Positions 1 through 10,342 of a DNA stretch of 64,000 nucleotides are shown here, one piece after another (positions within the stretch are counted from its first letter, which is position 1; the number at the start of each line of letters is the position of its first letter). The stretch is from Glycomyces amatae (GTDB lineage: Bacteria > Actinomycetota > Actinomycetes > Mycobacteriales > Micromonosporaceae). The stretch spans positions 124,001-188,000 of the forward strand of contig NZ_JAJLQZ010000001.1 in NCBI RefSeq assembly GCF_020991375.1. Reading direction: 5' to 3'. Both the position numbers and the translations under genes were made by a program. Under the pieces are notes generated by a model. That model was not told where the DNA came from, searched no databases, and worked only from the letters and a program-made list of their open reading frames with translations.

Positions 1-169
1 GTACGGGGCGACCCGCGCGATGCCGCAGCAGTACGGCGACCAGTCGCAGCCGCCCGCGCCGTACGGGGGCGAGTCGGCCCGCGACGGCCGCGAGGACGAG
101 GACCCCGACTCGCGGCGCACCGACCGCCGAAGCTGGGGCGAGTGGGACGACCGCCCCCGCTCCTGGTAG
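1..169 (+). CDS. C-terminal fragment of a Pro/Gln/Tyr-rich protein with charged tail
   Basis: The window opens inside a gene read in the frame starting at base 2 and ending at the TAG at 167-169. The 55 visible residues contain a PQQYG motif and PAPYGG, then a strongly charged stretch rich in Asp, Glu and Arg, ending in WGEWDDRPRSW. The PQQYG-type repeats resemble the tail of the DedA protein at 60611-61585 in this same window, which suggests a cytoplasmic tail of a membrane protein, but nothing of the main domain is visible. Function cannot be assigned. A strong hairpin follows at 193-229. Confidence 0.7.
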   Translation, partial: YGATRAMPQQYGDQSQPPAPYGGESARDGREDEDPDSRRTDRRSWGEWDDRPRSW

Positions 170-789
170 CGGAGCCGGGAGACCGGACACGACGAACGCC
201 GCGGCAGGCTCGGCCCGCCGCGGCGTTCGCGTTCCCGCCCGAGGACGCCTCCCAGGCTTCGTCGGCCGCGCTTCCGTCGGCTGCGCTCCCGTCGACCGTG
301 CTCCCGTCGGCCGCGTGCCCCGCTCCGCCGGCCATATTCCCCGCTCCGCCGGCCGCGTGCCCTGCTCTGTCGGCCGCGTTCCCCGCCCTCGACCGCGCTC
401 CCGCCGGCCGCGCGTGGACACGTTCGGGTGACATGGGCGCCGCGGGGGCCGATTCCTGTCGTACCCGCGCGGGAAGGTGGGGCTACCTTCTTCTCCCCCG
501 GGTGGGTGGGGGTTAGGGACAGTAGACGGGTTCGAGGCCGCGCCGTCCCGTTCCCCCGCAAGGGCGGATCCGGTCCCGCCGCGGCGGCGTCCGGCGGGTT
601 TCACCTAGTCGGGGAGGGGCACGGCACACACCCGCCCTCGTCGACGGGTGGCGACTTCCCGCAGGTCCGATAGACTGGGGTCGGCGGTTCGGACCGGCCC
701 GGCAACGGGTGCGTCAGTGAACTGGATTCCTTTCAACCGCGGTGAGGCTCGCGAACCGCGGATCTGCCCCAGCCAACTGAGGAGTTGCA
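170..789. other. Intergenic region before purF with short repeats and the purF leader
   Basis: This 620-bp stretch has no convincing gene. It holds the hairpin at 193-229 and a degenerate repeat block at 262-410, made of 15-bp units (TCGGCTGCGCTCCCG type) merging into 21-bp units. The purF leader is at the right end. A TAGACT hexamer at 671-676 is a plausible -10, but no good -35 lies at the right distance. The leader carries a small CCGCGG inverted pair (737-742 and 756-761). Open frames crossing the block have no codon bias and no homology I recognise. Confidence 0.55.
193..229 (+). terminator. Hairpin terminator after the first partial gene
   Basis: A perfect 13-bp inverted repeat (arms 193-205 and 217-229, starting CGAACGCCGCGGC) with an 11-nt loop lies 24 nt after the stop codon. 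No T-run follows, as is usual for GC-rich actinomycete terminators. Confidence 0.7.
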
Positions 790-2306
790 GTGGCCCGAGG
801 TGACGGTCGACTCACCACGGAACTCGATCCCGACAATCCCGGCCCCCGCGACGCCTGCGGCGTCGTCGGCGTCTGGGCCCCCGGGGAAGAGGTCTCCAAA
901 CTCACCTACTTCGGGCTGTACGCGTTGCAGCACCGCGGCCAGGAGGCCGCCGGCATCGCCGTCTCCGACGGCGCGCGCACCGTCGTCTACAAGGACCTCG
1001 GCCTCGTCGCCCAGGTCTTCGACGAGTCCACGCTCGCGCCCCTCCAGGGCCACCTGGCCATCGGCCACGCCCGCTACTCCACCACCGGCGCCCCCACCTG
1101 GGAGAACTCCCAGCCGACCATCCGGTCCTCCTCCACGGGCACGGCCATCTCCCTGGCCCACAACGGGAACCTGGTGAACACGGCCGACCTCCTCAAGGAG
1201 GTCGACCACCTCGGCATCGACATGGGCGCCACCACCTCCGACACGCACCTCATCACCGCGCTCCTCGCGGCCCGCCCCGACGAGTCCGTCGCGGCCGCCG
1301 CCGAGCGCGTCCTCCCGCAGCTGCGGGGCGCGTTCTGCCTCGTCTTCATGGACGAGCACACGCTCTACGCCGCCCGCGACCCCCAGGGCGTGCACCCGCT
1401 CGTCCTCGGCCGCCTCGCCTCCGGCTGGGCCGTCGCGAGCGAGACCGCCGCCCTCGACACGATCGGCGCCCACTTCGTGCGCGAGGTCGAGCCCGGCGAG
1501 CTCATCACCGTCGACGAGCACGGCCTGCGCTCGGTCCGCTTCGCGAACCCCGAGCCCAAGGGCTGCCTCTTCGAGTACGTGTACCTCGCCCGCCCCGACA
1601 CGAAGCTGGCCGGGCGCAACGTCTACGCCACCCGCGTCGAGGTCGGGCGCACCCTCGCCCGCGAGCACCCCGTCGAGGCCGACCTCGTCATCGGCGTCCC
1701 CGAGTCCGGCATCCCCGCCGCGATCGGCTACGCCGAGGAGTCCGGCATCCCCTACGGCCAGGGCTTCACCAAGAACCAGTACGTGGGCCGCACCTTCATC
1801 CAGCCCTCGCAGTCGCTGCGGCAGCTGGGCATCCGCCTCAAGCTCAACCCGCTCGTCGACCAGATCAAGGGCAAGCGCCTGGTCATCGTCGACGACACGA
1901 TCGTCCGCGGCAACACCCAGCGCGCGCTCGTGCGGATGCTCCGCGAGGCGGGCGCGGTCGAGGTCCACATCCGCATCTCCGCGCCCCCGGTCGAGTGGCC
2001 GTGCTTCTACGGCATCGACTTCGCCACGCGCGCCGAGCTCATCGCCGGGTCCCTCGACGTGGACGGCATCCGCTCCCAGATCGGCGCCGACTCCCTCGGC
2101 TACGTCTCGATGGACGGCCTGGTCCGCGCCACCGAGCAGCCCGCGTCGCGCCTGTGCACGGCCTGCTTCGACGGGAACTACCCGATCGAGCTGCCCGCTT
2201 CCGAGCTCATCGGCAAGCACCTCATGGAACCGCACCCGGACGCCCCGGGCCGGCGGGCACCGAGAACCACCGAAGCGAGCACGCAAGTGCGGGAAGGGAC
2301 CACAGC

Positions 2307-2310
<4 letters not shown>
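790..2310 (+). CDS. purF: Amidophosphoribosyltransferase
   Basis: Catalyses the first committed step of purine synthesis, transferring glutamine amide nitrogen to PRPP. The protein is 506 aa. A 22-residue propeptide precedes Cys23 in DACGVVG, the nucleophile of the N-terminal class II glutaminase domain. The C-terminal phosphoribosyltransferase domain carries the PRPP loop VIVDDTIVRGNT. Cysteines in KGCLFEY, WPCFYGID and LCTACF match the [4Fe-4S] ligands of the Bacillus-type enzyme. The GTG start is preceded by TGAGGAG at good spacing. The stop overlaps the purM start (GTGA), so the two genes form an operon. Confidence 0.97.
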
Positions 2311-3386
<1,076 letters not shown>

Positions 3387-4440
3387 GGATCTCCGGGTCC
3401 TCCGGGCCCGGGGCCTCCGCGTCCGCCTCCAGCGCCTCGCGGTGCTCCTTCGCCTTGATGCTCAGCCACAGCCAGATCAGGCCCAGCGTGGGCAGGATCG
3501 CGGCCGAGATCAGCGCCGGGATCAGGTGCAGCGTCGGCGTGAGCATGACGCCGAGGATGAGCAGCACCGAGATGAGGATCGTCCGTCTCGTGGCCGGGTC
3601 GAACACCGACAGCGGCCCGAGCGGGATGGTGTGCCAGGGGACGCGCTTGGCGCTGCGGATGATGATCAGGCCCAGCAGGAACCCGGCGGGCTCGTCCGAG
3701 AGCCAGTGCTGGCCCAGGAACACCTGCGAGCAGAACACGATCACCGGCGGCGCGATGAGCAGGGTCCGCCGGGCCCACGCGGGCAGGACGCCGCCCACCA
3801 GCATCACGATGAGCCCGAACAGCAGGATCGAGTTCACGGCGTGCCCGGAGGGGAACGCCGTCGCGTCGGGGATGGTGCCGCCGCCCTCGGAGTGGTACGT
3901 GAACAGCAGCGGCCCGTCGGGCGAGACCTCCTGGAGCGCGAACGGGTGCTGCGACAGGGGCCGCCCCAGCACGTGCTTCATGCCCAGGATGCTCGCCAGG
4001 GTGATGAACGAGATGACGTACATCAGCAGCGGCCGGATCGAGCGCGACCGCAGCGCGCACCAGATCGCGATGAGCAGTGTGACGGTGGCGACGGTGCGGG
4101 CCTGGCCGAACTCGGCGCCCGCCTTCGCCAGGTCCCGCAGCCACTGGACGTCGTTGGCGTCGACGGCCCACATGCGCACTTCCCAGTCGAGGCGCACCAG
4201 CCACGACGGGTAGCTCACGAAGAACGCGAGCCCCAGGAAGCCGAGGAACATGAACAGGTCCGGCCACCAGCTCTTGGGGCGCTTCCCGTACGGTTCCCAG
4301 TCGAACCAGCCCACGGGGATGTAGCGGCGCAGCGGCGTGATGATCTGCCGGACCACCGCGTCGTCGCGCACGGTGACGCCGCGGTCCGTGATGGCGTCGC
4401 TCCTGCGCGCGGTCGTCGACCGGTTCGATTCAGAAGACAT

Positions 4441-4848
4441 AGATGGATGTTCGCCGGTGAAAGTGAATTTTGATGCCGCCACACCCGAACTGGACCGAAT
4501 TTGTTATCAGGTCGGTATATATGGTGTGGTTTGGGACGCAAGCAGAATGAGCTGCACCGATACTCCGCGATACCGGTCACGTTCCAACGTCCCCTCTAGA
4601 GCCGCAAGGCCCCGGAGGCGCATCGACGGTCGATGGCGAGTACCGCGTCGGATACCATCCCAAACCCCCGCCCACCCTGGGGAACGATCCTACCGCCCCG
4701 TCGTCGCGCCCGGGTCCGACGGAAAGTCCGTCCGCGGGCCCTCTCGGCCCCGAACTTCCACCGAACGTGCGAAGCGGCGCCGCTCCCGCCGCCTGGCCGG
4801 GCGCTCCCGTCCCGAGCGGTCCCGGCACCGCCCCCGTAGGCTCGGCCC
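4441..4848. other. Divergent intergenic region, AT-rich at its left end
   Basis: Separates the PAP2 gene from the APH-type gene. Bases 4460-4545 are clearly AT-rich for this genome (GTATATATGG, TTGTTATCAG) and probably contain the PAP2 promoter. The right end contains TAGGCT at 4837-4842, six bases before the ATG of the next gene, a leaderless-type -10. No gene is evident between. Confidence 0.5.
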
Positions 4849-5601
4849 ATGGAGCTGATCGGCGGCGGCAGGGCCTCGCAGGTGTTCGCGCTGGACGAGC
4901 GGAGGGTGCTGCGGCGCAGCGGCTTCGACGTGGGCGGCGAGGCGCGCCTCATGCGCCGCCTCCACGAGGAGGGCTTCCCGGTCCCCGAGGTGCTCGCCGT
5001 CGACGGCGGCGACCTCACCATGCGCCGCCTCCACGGCCCCACCCTCGGCGCCGAGGCCGTCGCCGGGCGCATCGGCGCCCCCGAGGCGGGGCGGATCCTC
5101 CTCGACCTGCACGAAAGCCTCCACGCCCTCGACGCCCCCGACTGGCTCCCGGGCGCGGCCCGCGGCCTCGCCCTCGGCGCGGGCGACGCGCCGCCCAGGA
5201 TCCTCCACCTCGACCTGCACCCCGAGAACGTCATCGTCACCGACAAGGGCCCCTACCTCGTGGACTGGACCAACGCGGCCGCCGGAGCCCCCGAGGTCGA
5301 CCTCGCCGTCTCCTGGGCGATCCTCGCCGGGCTCGACCCGGCCGCGCTCGGCCCGGAGTCCGGCCCGGCGACCGCCGCCGTCGGCGACCTCCTGGGCCTC
5401 CTCGCCGACCGGTTCCCGCCCGAGGCCGCGGCCCTCGCGGTCGCCTACCGCACCGCGGACCCGAACGTGGACGCCGCCGAGGCCGAGCGCCTCGCCGCGA
5501 CGGCCGCGCTCCTGGAGCGGACGAGCCCCGCCCGCGAGGCGCCCGGAGCACCGGAAACGGCCGGAGCGCCCGCCGCGCCGGTTCGGCGCGTCGAGCGCTG
5601 A
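4849..5601 (+). CDS. APH/choline-kinase-family phosphotransferase
   Basis: A 250-aa protein of the aminoglycoside phosphotransferase / small-molecule kinase family (protein-kinase-like fold). The N-lobe starts with a G-rich loop (IGGGRASQVF). The catalytic loop HLDLHPENVIV supplies the catalytic Asp and metal-binding Asn, and LVDWTNA is the DFG equivalent. The family is broad and includes antibiotic, choline, fructosamine and homoserine kinases; the substrate cannot be told here. It is shorter than typical resistance enzymes, and the context gives no hint of drug resistance. The start is supported by TAGGCT six bases upstream (leaderless). Confidence 0.85.
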   Translation: MELIGGGRASQVFALDERRVLRRSGFDVGGEARLMRRLHEEGFPVPEVLAVDGGDLTMRRLHGPTLGAEAVAGRIGAPEAGRILLDLHESLHALDAPDWLPGAARGLALGAGDAPPRILHLDLHPENVIVTDKGPYLVDWTNAAAGAPEVDLAVSWAILAGLDPAALGPESGPATAAVGDLLGLLADRFPPEAAALAVAYRTADPNVDAAEAERLAATAALLERTSPAREAPGAPETAGAPAAPVRRVER

Positions 5602-5607
5602 CCCGCC

Positions 5608-5645
5608 GCCGGGAGCGCCGACCCGCCTCAGGCGGCGCTCCCGGC
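5608..5645. terminator. Bidirectional hairpin between convergent genes
   Basis: A perfect 13-bp inverted repeat (5608-5620 and 5633-5645, arm GCCGGGAGCGCCG) with a 12-nt loop. The loop contains the stop codon of the minus-strand flavoenzyme, so the hairpin serves the plus-strand kinase gene and sits at the very end of the oxidoreductase gene. Confidence 0.65.
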
Positions 5646-6752
5646 CGGTTCGGCCCCGGCGAGCGTCGGGTAGTCGGTGTAGCCGTTCGGGCCGCCGGTG
5701 TACTCCAGGCCCTCCTCGCGCACCGGGTTCAGCGGCGCGCCGGTCCGCAGCCGCTCCACCAGGTCCGGGTTGGCTAGGAACGCCCGGCCGAGCGAGACGA
5801 GGTCCGCGCCCGCCTCGACCAGCTCCCGCGCCTTGGCGAGCCCGCCGTCCTCGGGGATCGGCAGGGCCGGGCCCAGGACCGGGTTCGCGATGAGCGTCCC
5901 TGTCCACCGGCGCCGGATCGCGGCGAACATCGCCAGCCCGGGGTCGGCGTACGCGAGGTGCACGTACGCGAGCCCGAGCGGCGCGAGCGCCTCCAGCAGC
6001 GCCGGGTACAGCGCCTCGGCGTCGGACTCGGTGATGCCGTTGACGGTGTTGCCGGGCGAGAGCCGGATGCCGGTGCGCTCGGCGCCGATCTCCGCGGCCA
6101 CCGCCCGCACGACCTCGAGCACGAACCTGATCCGGTTCGCGACGCTCCCGCCGTACTCGTCGGTGCGGCGGTTGGTCCCATCCGCGAGGAACTGGTGCAG
6201 CAGGTAGCCGTTGGCGGCGTGGACCTCGACACCGTCGAAGCCCGCGCGCACCCCGCTGCGGGCCGCGGCCGCGAACGCCGCCGCGGTGGCGCGGATCTCG
6301 GCGGTGGTCATCTCGCGCGGCACCGGCGCCTCCCGGCGCCCGCTCGGGGTGTGGATGCCGCCGGGCAGGGCGATCGGAGAGGGCGCGACCGGGTCCAGGC
6401 CGCTGTTGTCGCGGTGGCCCACGCGCCCGCCGTGCTCGATCTGCATCACGATCCGGCCCCCGGCCGCGTGCACGGCCTCGGCGATCCCGCGCCAGCCCTC
6501 GACCTGCCGCTCGGTGTAGATCCCGGTGACGTTCGGCGTCGTGATGCCGACCTGGGCGGGGATGGCGGCCTCGGTGACGATGAGGCCCGCGCCCGCGCGC
6601 TGCGCGTAGTACTCGGCCATGAGCGGCGGCGGGGTGCCGTCGTCCTCGGCGCGGTTGCGGGTCATGGGCGCCATGACCAGTCGGTTCGGAAGCTCGAGCG
6701 ACCCGAGCCGGGCGGGTGCGAAGAGGCTGTCGGCCTCGGCGGAGTGCGTCAT
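5628..6752 (-). CDS. Old Yellow Enzyme family NADH:flavin oxidoreductase (alkene reductase)
   Basis: A 374-aa FMN-dependent TIM-barrel enzyme that reduces activated C=C bonds (enones, maleimides, some nitro compounds) with NAD(P)H. Characteristic blocks are LVMAPMTRNRAEDDG (FMN binding, near residue 26), QIEHGGRVG, the long motif AANGYLLHQFLADGTNRR with YGGSVANRIRF, and LGRAFLANPDL near the C terminus. The length is typical of the NemA/XenA/OPR group. It is divergent from a MerR-family regulator. Its promoter has the over-long spacer of MerR-activated promoters and appears leaderless (TACGGT six bases before the ATG), so induction by an electrophile sensed by the MerR protein is likely. Confidence 0.95.
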   Translation of the reverse strand: MTHSAEADSLFAPARLGSLELPNRLVMAPMTRNRAEDDGTPPPLMAEYYAQRAGAGLIVTEAAIPAQVGITTPNVTGIYTERQVEGWRGIAEAVHAAGGRIVMQIEHGGRVGHRDNSGLDPVAPSPIALPGGIHTPSGRREAPVPREMTTAEIRATAAAFAAAARSGVRAGFDGVEVHAANGYLLHQFLADGTNRRTDEYGGSVANRIRFVLEVVRAVAAEIGAERTGIRLSPGNTVNGITESDAEALYPALLEALAPLGLAYVHLAYADPGLAMFAAIRRRWTGTLIANPVLGPALPIPEDGGLAKARELVEAGADLVSLGRAFLANPDLVERLRTGAPLNPVREEGLEYTGGPNGYTDYPTLAGAEPAGSAA

Positions 6753-6758
6753 GGGCGT

Positions 6759-6790
6759 ACCGTAGAACCTGACACCGATGTCAGGTTCAA
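6759..6790 (-). promoter_or_regulatory. MerR-type promoter/operator of the OYE gene
   Basis: On the minus strand: -35 TTGAAC (6790-6785), a 20-bp spacer, -10 TACGGT (6764-6759), then six bases to the ATG at 6752. The spacer region carries a perfect dyad, GAACCTGACA and TGTCAGGTTC with 4 bp between (6765-6788). Over-long 19-20-bp spacers with a central dyad are the hallmark of promoters remodelled by MerR proteins. Confidence 0.8.
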
Positions 6791-6808
6791 GGGAATGTGA
6801 GGCAGACC

Positions 6809-7177
6809 ATGCGTATCGGCGAGCTGTCCCGGCGCACGGGCGTGAGCGTGCGGTCCCTGCGCTACTACGAGCAGCAGGACCTCCTGGAGTCCGAGCGCAC
6901 CCCCGGCGGGCACCGCGAGTACGCCGAGGCGGCGGTGGACCGGGTGGTGCGCATCCAGATCCTCTTCGCGGCCGGGCTCAACTCGGCCACGATCCACGAC
7001 GTGCTCCCGTGCATGAGCGACGCCGACGGCGGCCCGAACGAGCGCACCACCGAGTCCCTCGCCCGGGAGCTCCGCGTCGAACGCGACCGCATCGACCGCC
7101 AGATCCAGGACCTGGTGCGCACCAGGGGCATCCTCGACGAGGTCATCGACACCGCCGAGGTCCGCGAGCCCGCCTGA
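6809..7177 (+). CDS. MerR-family transcriptional regulator
   Basis: A 122-aa regulator. The winged-helix N terminus is MRIGELSRRTGVSVRSLRYYEQQDLL, a canonical MerR DNA-binding start, followed by the GGHREYAEAAVDRV segment and a dimerising helix from about residue 75 (long charged coiled coil). One Cys (about residue 66) lies in the effector region. This resembles the short MerR regulators controlling flavin-dependent reductases, and no metal-binding cluster is apparent. The ATG at 6809 was chosen over an in-frame GTG 12 bp upstream because TGAGGC lies 5 nt before it. It probably controls itself and the divergent oxidoreductase through the dyad at 6765-6788. Confidence 0.92.
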   Translation: MRIGELSRRTGVSVRSLRYYEQQDLLESERTPGGHREYAEAAVDRVVRIQILFAAGLNSATIHDVLPCMSDADGGPNERTTESLARELRVERDRIDRQIQDLVRTRGILDEVIDTAEVREPA

Positions 7178-7219
7178 CGCCGGTCGCGGGCCCGTCTGCG
7201 ACCGCCGGGCGGCGCCCGG

Positions 7220-8683
7220 TCAGGTCCCCTCCGACGCAGAGGCGTACTCCTCGGCGTCGCTTTCGGTCCAATAGGCCCCGTTCGTCCCGACGATCCCCAG
7301 GCAGTAGTACGTGTGGGAGCCGTCGCCGTCGTCGTCGAACGCCAGAGACGCGAGTTCACCGCAGTCGTCGGGAGCACTTCCCTGGAACGCGATCCGCATG
7401 TCTTCGTAGTCCACTGCGTCGTCGCAGTCGATGGGGTCAACCTCGTCCTCGGTGAGGGACGCGGCAGTGTAGGCGTCCCCCTCCTCCAGCCGCACGCAAC
7501 CGCCCGGTTCGAGCTTCGGCCCCAGCAGCGGAATGAGTGCCACCGCGCCGACGACCAGTGCGATGAGCACGGCGGGGCCGAGCCACGACTTGGCCGGGGC
7601 CGCTCGTGCGCGTCCGGAACCTGGCCGCTCGGCGCTGCGGTCGCGGTCGGCCTGCCGGTCTGCGAGGTGCTCGCGGCCTTCGGGCGCCGTTCCGGTGGGG
7701 GCGCCCGGCCGATGCGGTTCCGCGACCCGGGTCGGCCGGTTCGGATCGCTCACCATGGTCGGTCCGCTGTCGATCAGCGTGGTGTCGTGACCGGACCCGT
7801 CGAGGAGCCGCGAGAGGTCGCGGCGCTGCGCGTCGGCCAGGGCCGCCACCGCGTCGGGCCATGGTCGTGAGGTGGGGGCGACGGGTCCGATGAGCGCCAG
7901 CACCTCGGCCGGTGCCGGCCGGTCCTCGGGCCTGCGGGCGAGGCACGGGGCCGCGACAGCGCGGAGTCGAGGAGGCAGGCCGTCCAGGTCGGGCTCGGCG
8001 CGGACCACGCTGCTCAGGGTGAGGAACGTGGACGGTCCCGTGAACGGGCTCGCCCCGGTGGCCGCCGCGACCAGGACCGAGCCGAGCGCGAAGACGTCGG
8101 AGGCGGGCGTGAGCGGCTTCGACTCGGCCTGTTCGGGTGACATGAACTCGGGGGTGCCGATGACGCCGCCGGTGCGGGTGAGGTCGGAGCGGGTGCGGTC
8201 GACGGCGTGGGCGATGCCGAAGTCGATGACCCTGGGGGCGTCGGCGGCGAGGATGACGTTGCCGGGTTTGAGGTCGCGGTGGATGATTCCGGCGCGGTGG
8301 ATCGACCCCAGCGCCGATGCGAGGCCGGCCGCCAAGCGGAGCACGGTCGCCTCGGGGAGGGGGCCGGTGGTGTCGATCGCGGTGCGCAGTGTCGGGCCGA
8401 GGAGGAACTCGGAGGCGAGCCAGGGGGCGGGGTCGTCGGGCCCGGCGTCGAGCACGGCGGCGGTGTAGGCGCCTGCGACCTGCTGCGAGGCGGCCATTTC
8501 GCGGCGGAATCGGGCTCGGAACTCCTCGTCCTCGGCGAGCTGCTCGCGGACGAATTTGACGGCCACGGTCCGCCCGTCGGGTCCGTGGCCGAGCAGGACC
8601 CGTCCCATCGCGCCGCGCCCCAGCTCCGCGATGAGCCGGTAGGGGCCGATCCGGTCGGGGTCACGGGGGGACAGGGGCTGCAT
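7220..8683 (-). CDS. Transmembrane Ser/Thr protein kinase (PknB-like) with Cys-containing ectodomain
   Basis: A 487-aa Hanks-type kinase. The kinase domain covers about residues 12-265: glycine loop LGRGAMGRV, invariant Lys in VAVKFV, catalytic loop HRDLKPGN, DFG, and TPEFMSPE in the activation segment. A hydrophilic linker with TLIDSGPTMV (possible phosphorylation sites) leads to one membrane helix at about 366-388. The extracellular part (about 390-487) has four Cys and is acidic, and I do not recognise the fold. The ATG at 8683 has GGAGG six bases upstream; an open frame continues further upstream but without kinase features. A close paralogue lies at 12929-15412 with a different sensor. 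Confidence 0.93.
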   Translation of the reverse strand: MQPLSPRDPDRIGPYRLIAELGRGAMGRVLLGHGPDGRTVAVKFVREQLAEDEEFRARFRREMAASQQVAGAYTAAVLDAGPDDPAPWLASEFLLGPTLRTAIDTTGPLPEATVLRLAAGLASALGSIHRAGIIHRDLKPGNVILAADAPRVIDFGIAHAVDRTRSDLTRTGGVIGTPEFMSPEQAESKPLTPASDVFALGSVLVAAATGASPFTGPSTFLTLSSVVRAEPDLDGLPPRLRAVAAPCLARRPEDRPAPAEVLALIGPVAPTSRPWPDAVAALADAQRRDLSRLLDGSGHDTTLIDSGPTMVSDPNRPTRVAEPHRPGAPTGTAPEGREHLADRQADRDRSAERPGSGRARAAPAKSWLGPAVLIALVVGAVALIPLLGPKLEPGGCVRLEEGDAYTAASLTEDEVDPIDCDDAVDYEDMRIAFQGSAPDDCGELASLAFDDDGDGSHTYYCLGIVGTNGAYWTESDAEEYASASEGT

Positions 8684-8960
8684 GGAGGGCCTCCGAACCT
8701 GGGTTTCGATGCAGCGCCTACGGGTTCGGGCACGGCGATCCGGTCCACTGTACGGTTCCGCTTCCAGACCGCGCCGACCTGCGCGTTTCGCCATCACGGG
8801 GGGGAGAGAGCCGACTCGTGGAGCCGCTGCCCGATGCGGCGCGCTCAGCGGTACCTGCTTGCACCGCATGGCCGAAGCTGGAATTCTGAGGCACGGAGCG
8901 ACCGGCCTGGAGGGCCCCGGCCGCCACTGAGGCTTCACCGACCTCCTTTGGAGAACTACT

Positions 8961-9413
8961 GTGTACCAGCGAATCGTGGCGTCCAAGGTCAGGGAGACCT
9001 TTGCGAAGATCAGCGAGGGCGACTGGGAGGCGATGGTCTCCTCGACGGCGCCGGAGTTCACGTACCGCTTCTACGGCGACCACGCGCTCGGCGGGGAGCG
9101 CCGGACCCGGGACGCCCTGCGGCGCTGGTGGAGGCGGGTCTTCTCGATGCTGAGCGAGCCGCGGTTCACGGTGGACCAGGTGGTCTCGCAGGGGCCGCCG
9201 TGGAACACTCGGGTGGCCGCGGCGGTGCGGGTCGAGGCGAGGCTCCCCGACGGCACGGCGTACCGCAACGTGATCCACCAGTTCATGACCTTGAAGTGGG
9301 GGAGGCTGGTCGAGGTGCGCACGCTGGAGGACACCGCCGCACTGGAGCGGGCGCTCGAGCGGCTCGCCGAACTGGGGCACGCGGAGGCGACCGCCGCGCC
9401 CATCGAGGACTGA
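8961..9413 (+). CDS. NTF2/SnoaL-like domain protein
   Basis: A 150-aa protein whose length and pattern fit the SnoaL-like/NTF2 cone fold: an N-terminal helix (VRETFAKISEGDWEAM), then FTYRFYGDHALGGERRTRDALRRWW, and strands such as VRVEARLPDGTAYRNVIHQFMTLKWGRLVEVRTLED. Members are ketosteroid-isomerase-like enzymes or ligand-binding proteins; activity cannot be predicted. The GTG start at 8961 is preceded by TTTGGAGAA. It is divergent from the kinase gene, with 277 bp between them. Confidence 0.8.
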   Translation: MYQRIVASKVRETFAKISEGDWEAMVSSTAPEFTYRFYGDHALGGERRTRDALRRWWRRVFSMLSEPRFTVDQVVSQGPPWNTRVAAAVRVEARLPDGTAYRNVIHQFMTLKWGRLVEVRTLEDTAALERALERLAELGHAEATAAPIED

Positions 9414-9500
9414 GCGCCGGAAGCGGCGCGGGGCGCGCATGCGGCGGCGCCCCGGTGCTGTCGCACGGGCGCCGCAGCGCATGGGAAAGGCGACGGACAT

Positions 9501-9537
9501 ATGGCGGTGCCTCGATGTGGAGACGAGGCACCGCCAT
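9501..9537. terminator. Bidirectional hairpin terminator
   Basis: A perfect 14-bp inverted repeat (9501-9514 and 9524-9537, arm ATGGCGGTGCCTCG) with a 9-nt loop, between two convergent genes. Confidence 0.8.
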
Positions 9538-9562
9538 TGCCGTAATCGTCGCGGAGCGTCGA

Positions 9563-9925
9563 TTAGTCGCCCGCCACGGAAATGGTCTCGGAGTTCCATG
9601 CGCCGTCCACTCCGGACATGTTCGAGGACTCCAGGTAGTAGGCGTCGCCGTCCGAGTGCGCGCCCGAGCGGATGTGGTCCTGCCAGGCGCCGTCGGCGTC
9701 CGCGCCGCTGTTGGACTGCGAGTAGTGGCTGTGCGAGCCGCCGTCGTGGTCGTCCCCGTGGTGGTGTCCCGTGCTACTGTGGACGTGGTAAGAGTCGGCT
9801 CCGTCCGGGCCGGCGTAGCTGCCGTGCTGGTCGTAGCTGGTACCCGCGAAAGCGGTGCCGGCGAAGCCGAGCGTCAGCGGCGCCGCCAGGGCGGTGGCGA
9901 CGATGACACGTTTGACGTTGCGCAT
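9563..9925 (-). CDS. Small secreted His/Asp/Ser-rich protein
   Basis: A 120-aa preprotein. A basic start MRNVKR and a hydrophobic core ending in AFAG form a Sec signal peptide of about 27 residues. The mature part is rich in Tyr, Ser, Asp, Gly and His, with HVHSSTGHHHGDDHDGG as a His/Asp cluster that could bind metal. The ATG at 9925 has GAAAGG upstream. It shares signal-peptide style (LGFAGxA) and general build with the divergent gene at 10343-10723, which suggests duplication. No family was recognised; role at the cell surface is inference. Confidence 0.75.
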   Translation of the reverse strand: MRNVKRVIVATALAAPLTLGFAGTAFAGTSYDQHGSYAGPDGADSYHVHSSTGHHHGDDHDGGSHSHYSQSNSGADADGAWQDHIRSGAHSDGDAYYLESSNMSGVDGAWNSETISVAGD

Positions 9926-10342
9926 GAAAATGCCTTTCTTCGTGTGTGCTTGCCGAGAAAGGGCCTGGTCTTCTCGCTTGGATGGCTGTCGAAGATCAGG
10001 CCTGTCAATTTCCCCGCCAGGGCCGGTTGACCCCGCGACCAAACATACACAACGGACGGCGGCGCACTCCCTTTTCTTGAGATTCCCTCTATTCGGAAAT
10101 CCGACAGACGAGCGATTCGGCGATCCGTGGCGGCCTCCCCGCCCGGGAGCACCGCCGCTGCCGCGGCCCCGGGTCCCGCCGATCGCGACGGCGCGGCGTG
10201 GCGCAGGGCGAAAGCGGGGGTCGTGCGCCGGCCCGCCGGTATGTTCGGCACTGGAGCCGGTCGGCGCCGATCCGCCTTCAGCGGTCGTGCGGACGAGGGA
10301 ACCGGCTCCTGCCTTGCGAGCCCGGACAGAAAGGTTCATCTC
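9926..10342. other. Shared divergent promoter region of two small secreted-protein genes
   Basis: A 417-bp stretch between two divergent, similar genes, each with a GAAAGG ribosome-binding site. The middle (10040-10110) is less GC-rich (ACATACACAACGG, TTTTCTTGAGATTCCC) and is the likely promoter zone for both. No convincing gene is contained. Confidence 0.5.

Noticed and set aside
262-410. Repeat block that could encode a Pro/Ala-rich repeat protein
   Set aside because: The 15- and 21-bp units make a low-complexity peptide (ALPS/CPAPP) without start signals or continuing domain; it is better read as non-coding repeat.
671-676. Confident purF promoter at TAGACT
   Set aside because: The -10 is good, but no TTGACA-like hexamer lies 16-19 bp upstream; noted only as a possibility.
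733-2286. Long minus-strand open frame opposite purF
   Set aside because: High-GC antisense shadow: composition is Gly/Val/Ala/Arg/Asp-rich with no motif, while the plus strand encodes a clear PurF. The same reasoning removes long antisense frames at 12035-15382, 37602-40493, 43902-47447 and 49853-52621.
5608-5645. Inverted repeat as an operator for the flavoenzyme
   Set aside because: It lies at the 3' end of both genes, not near a promoter, so terminator is the better reading.
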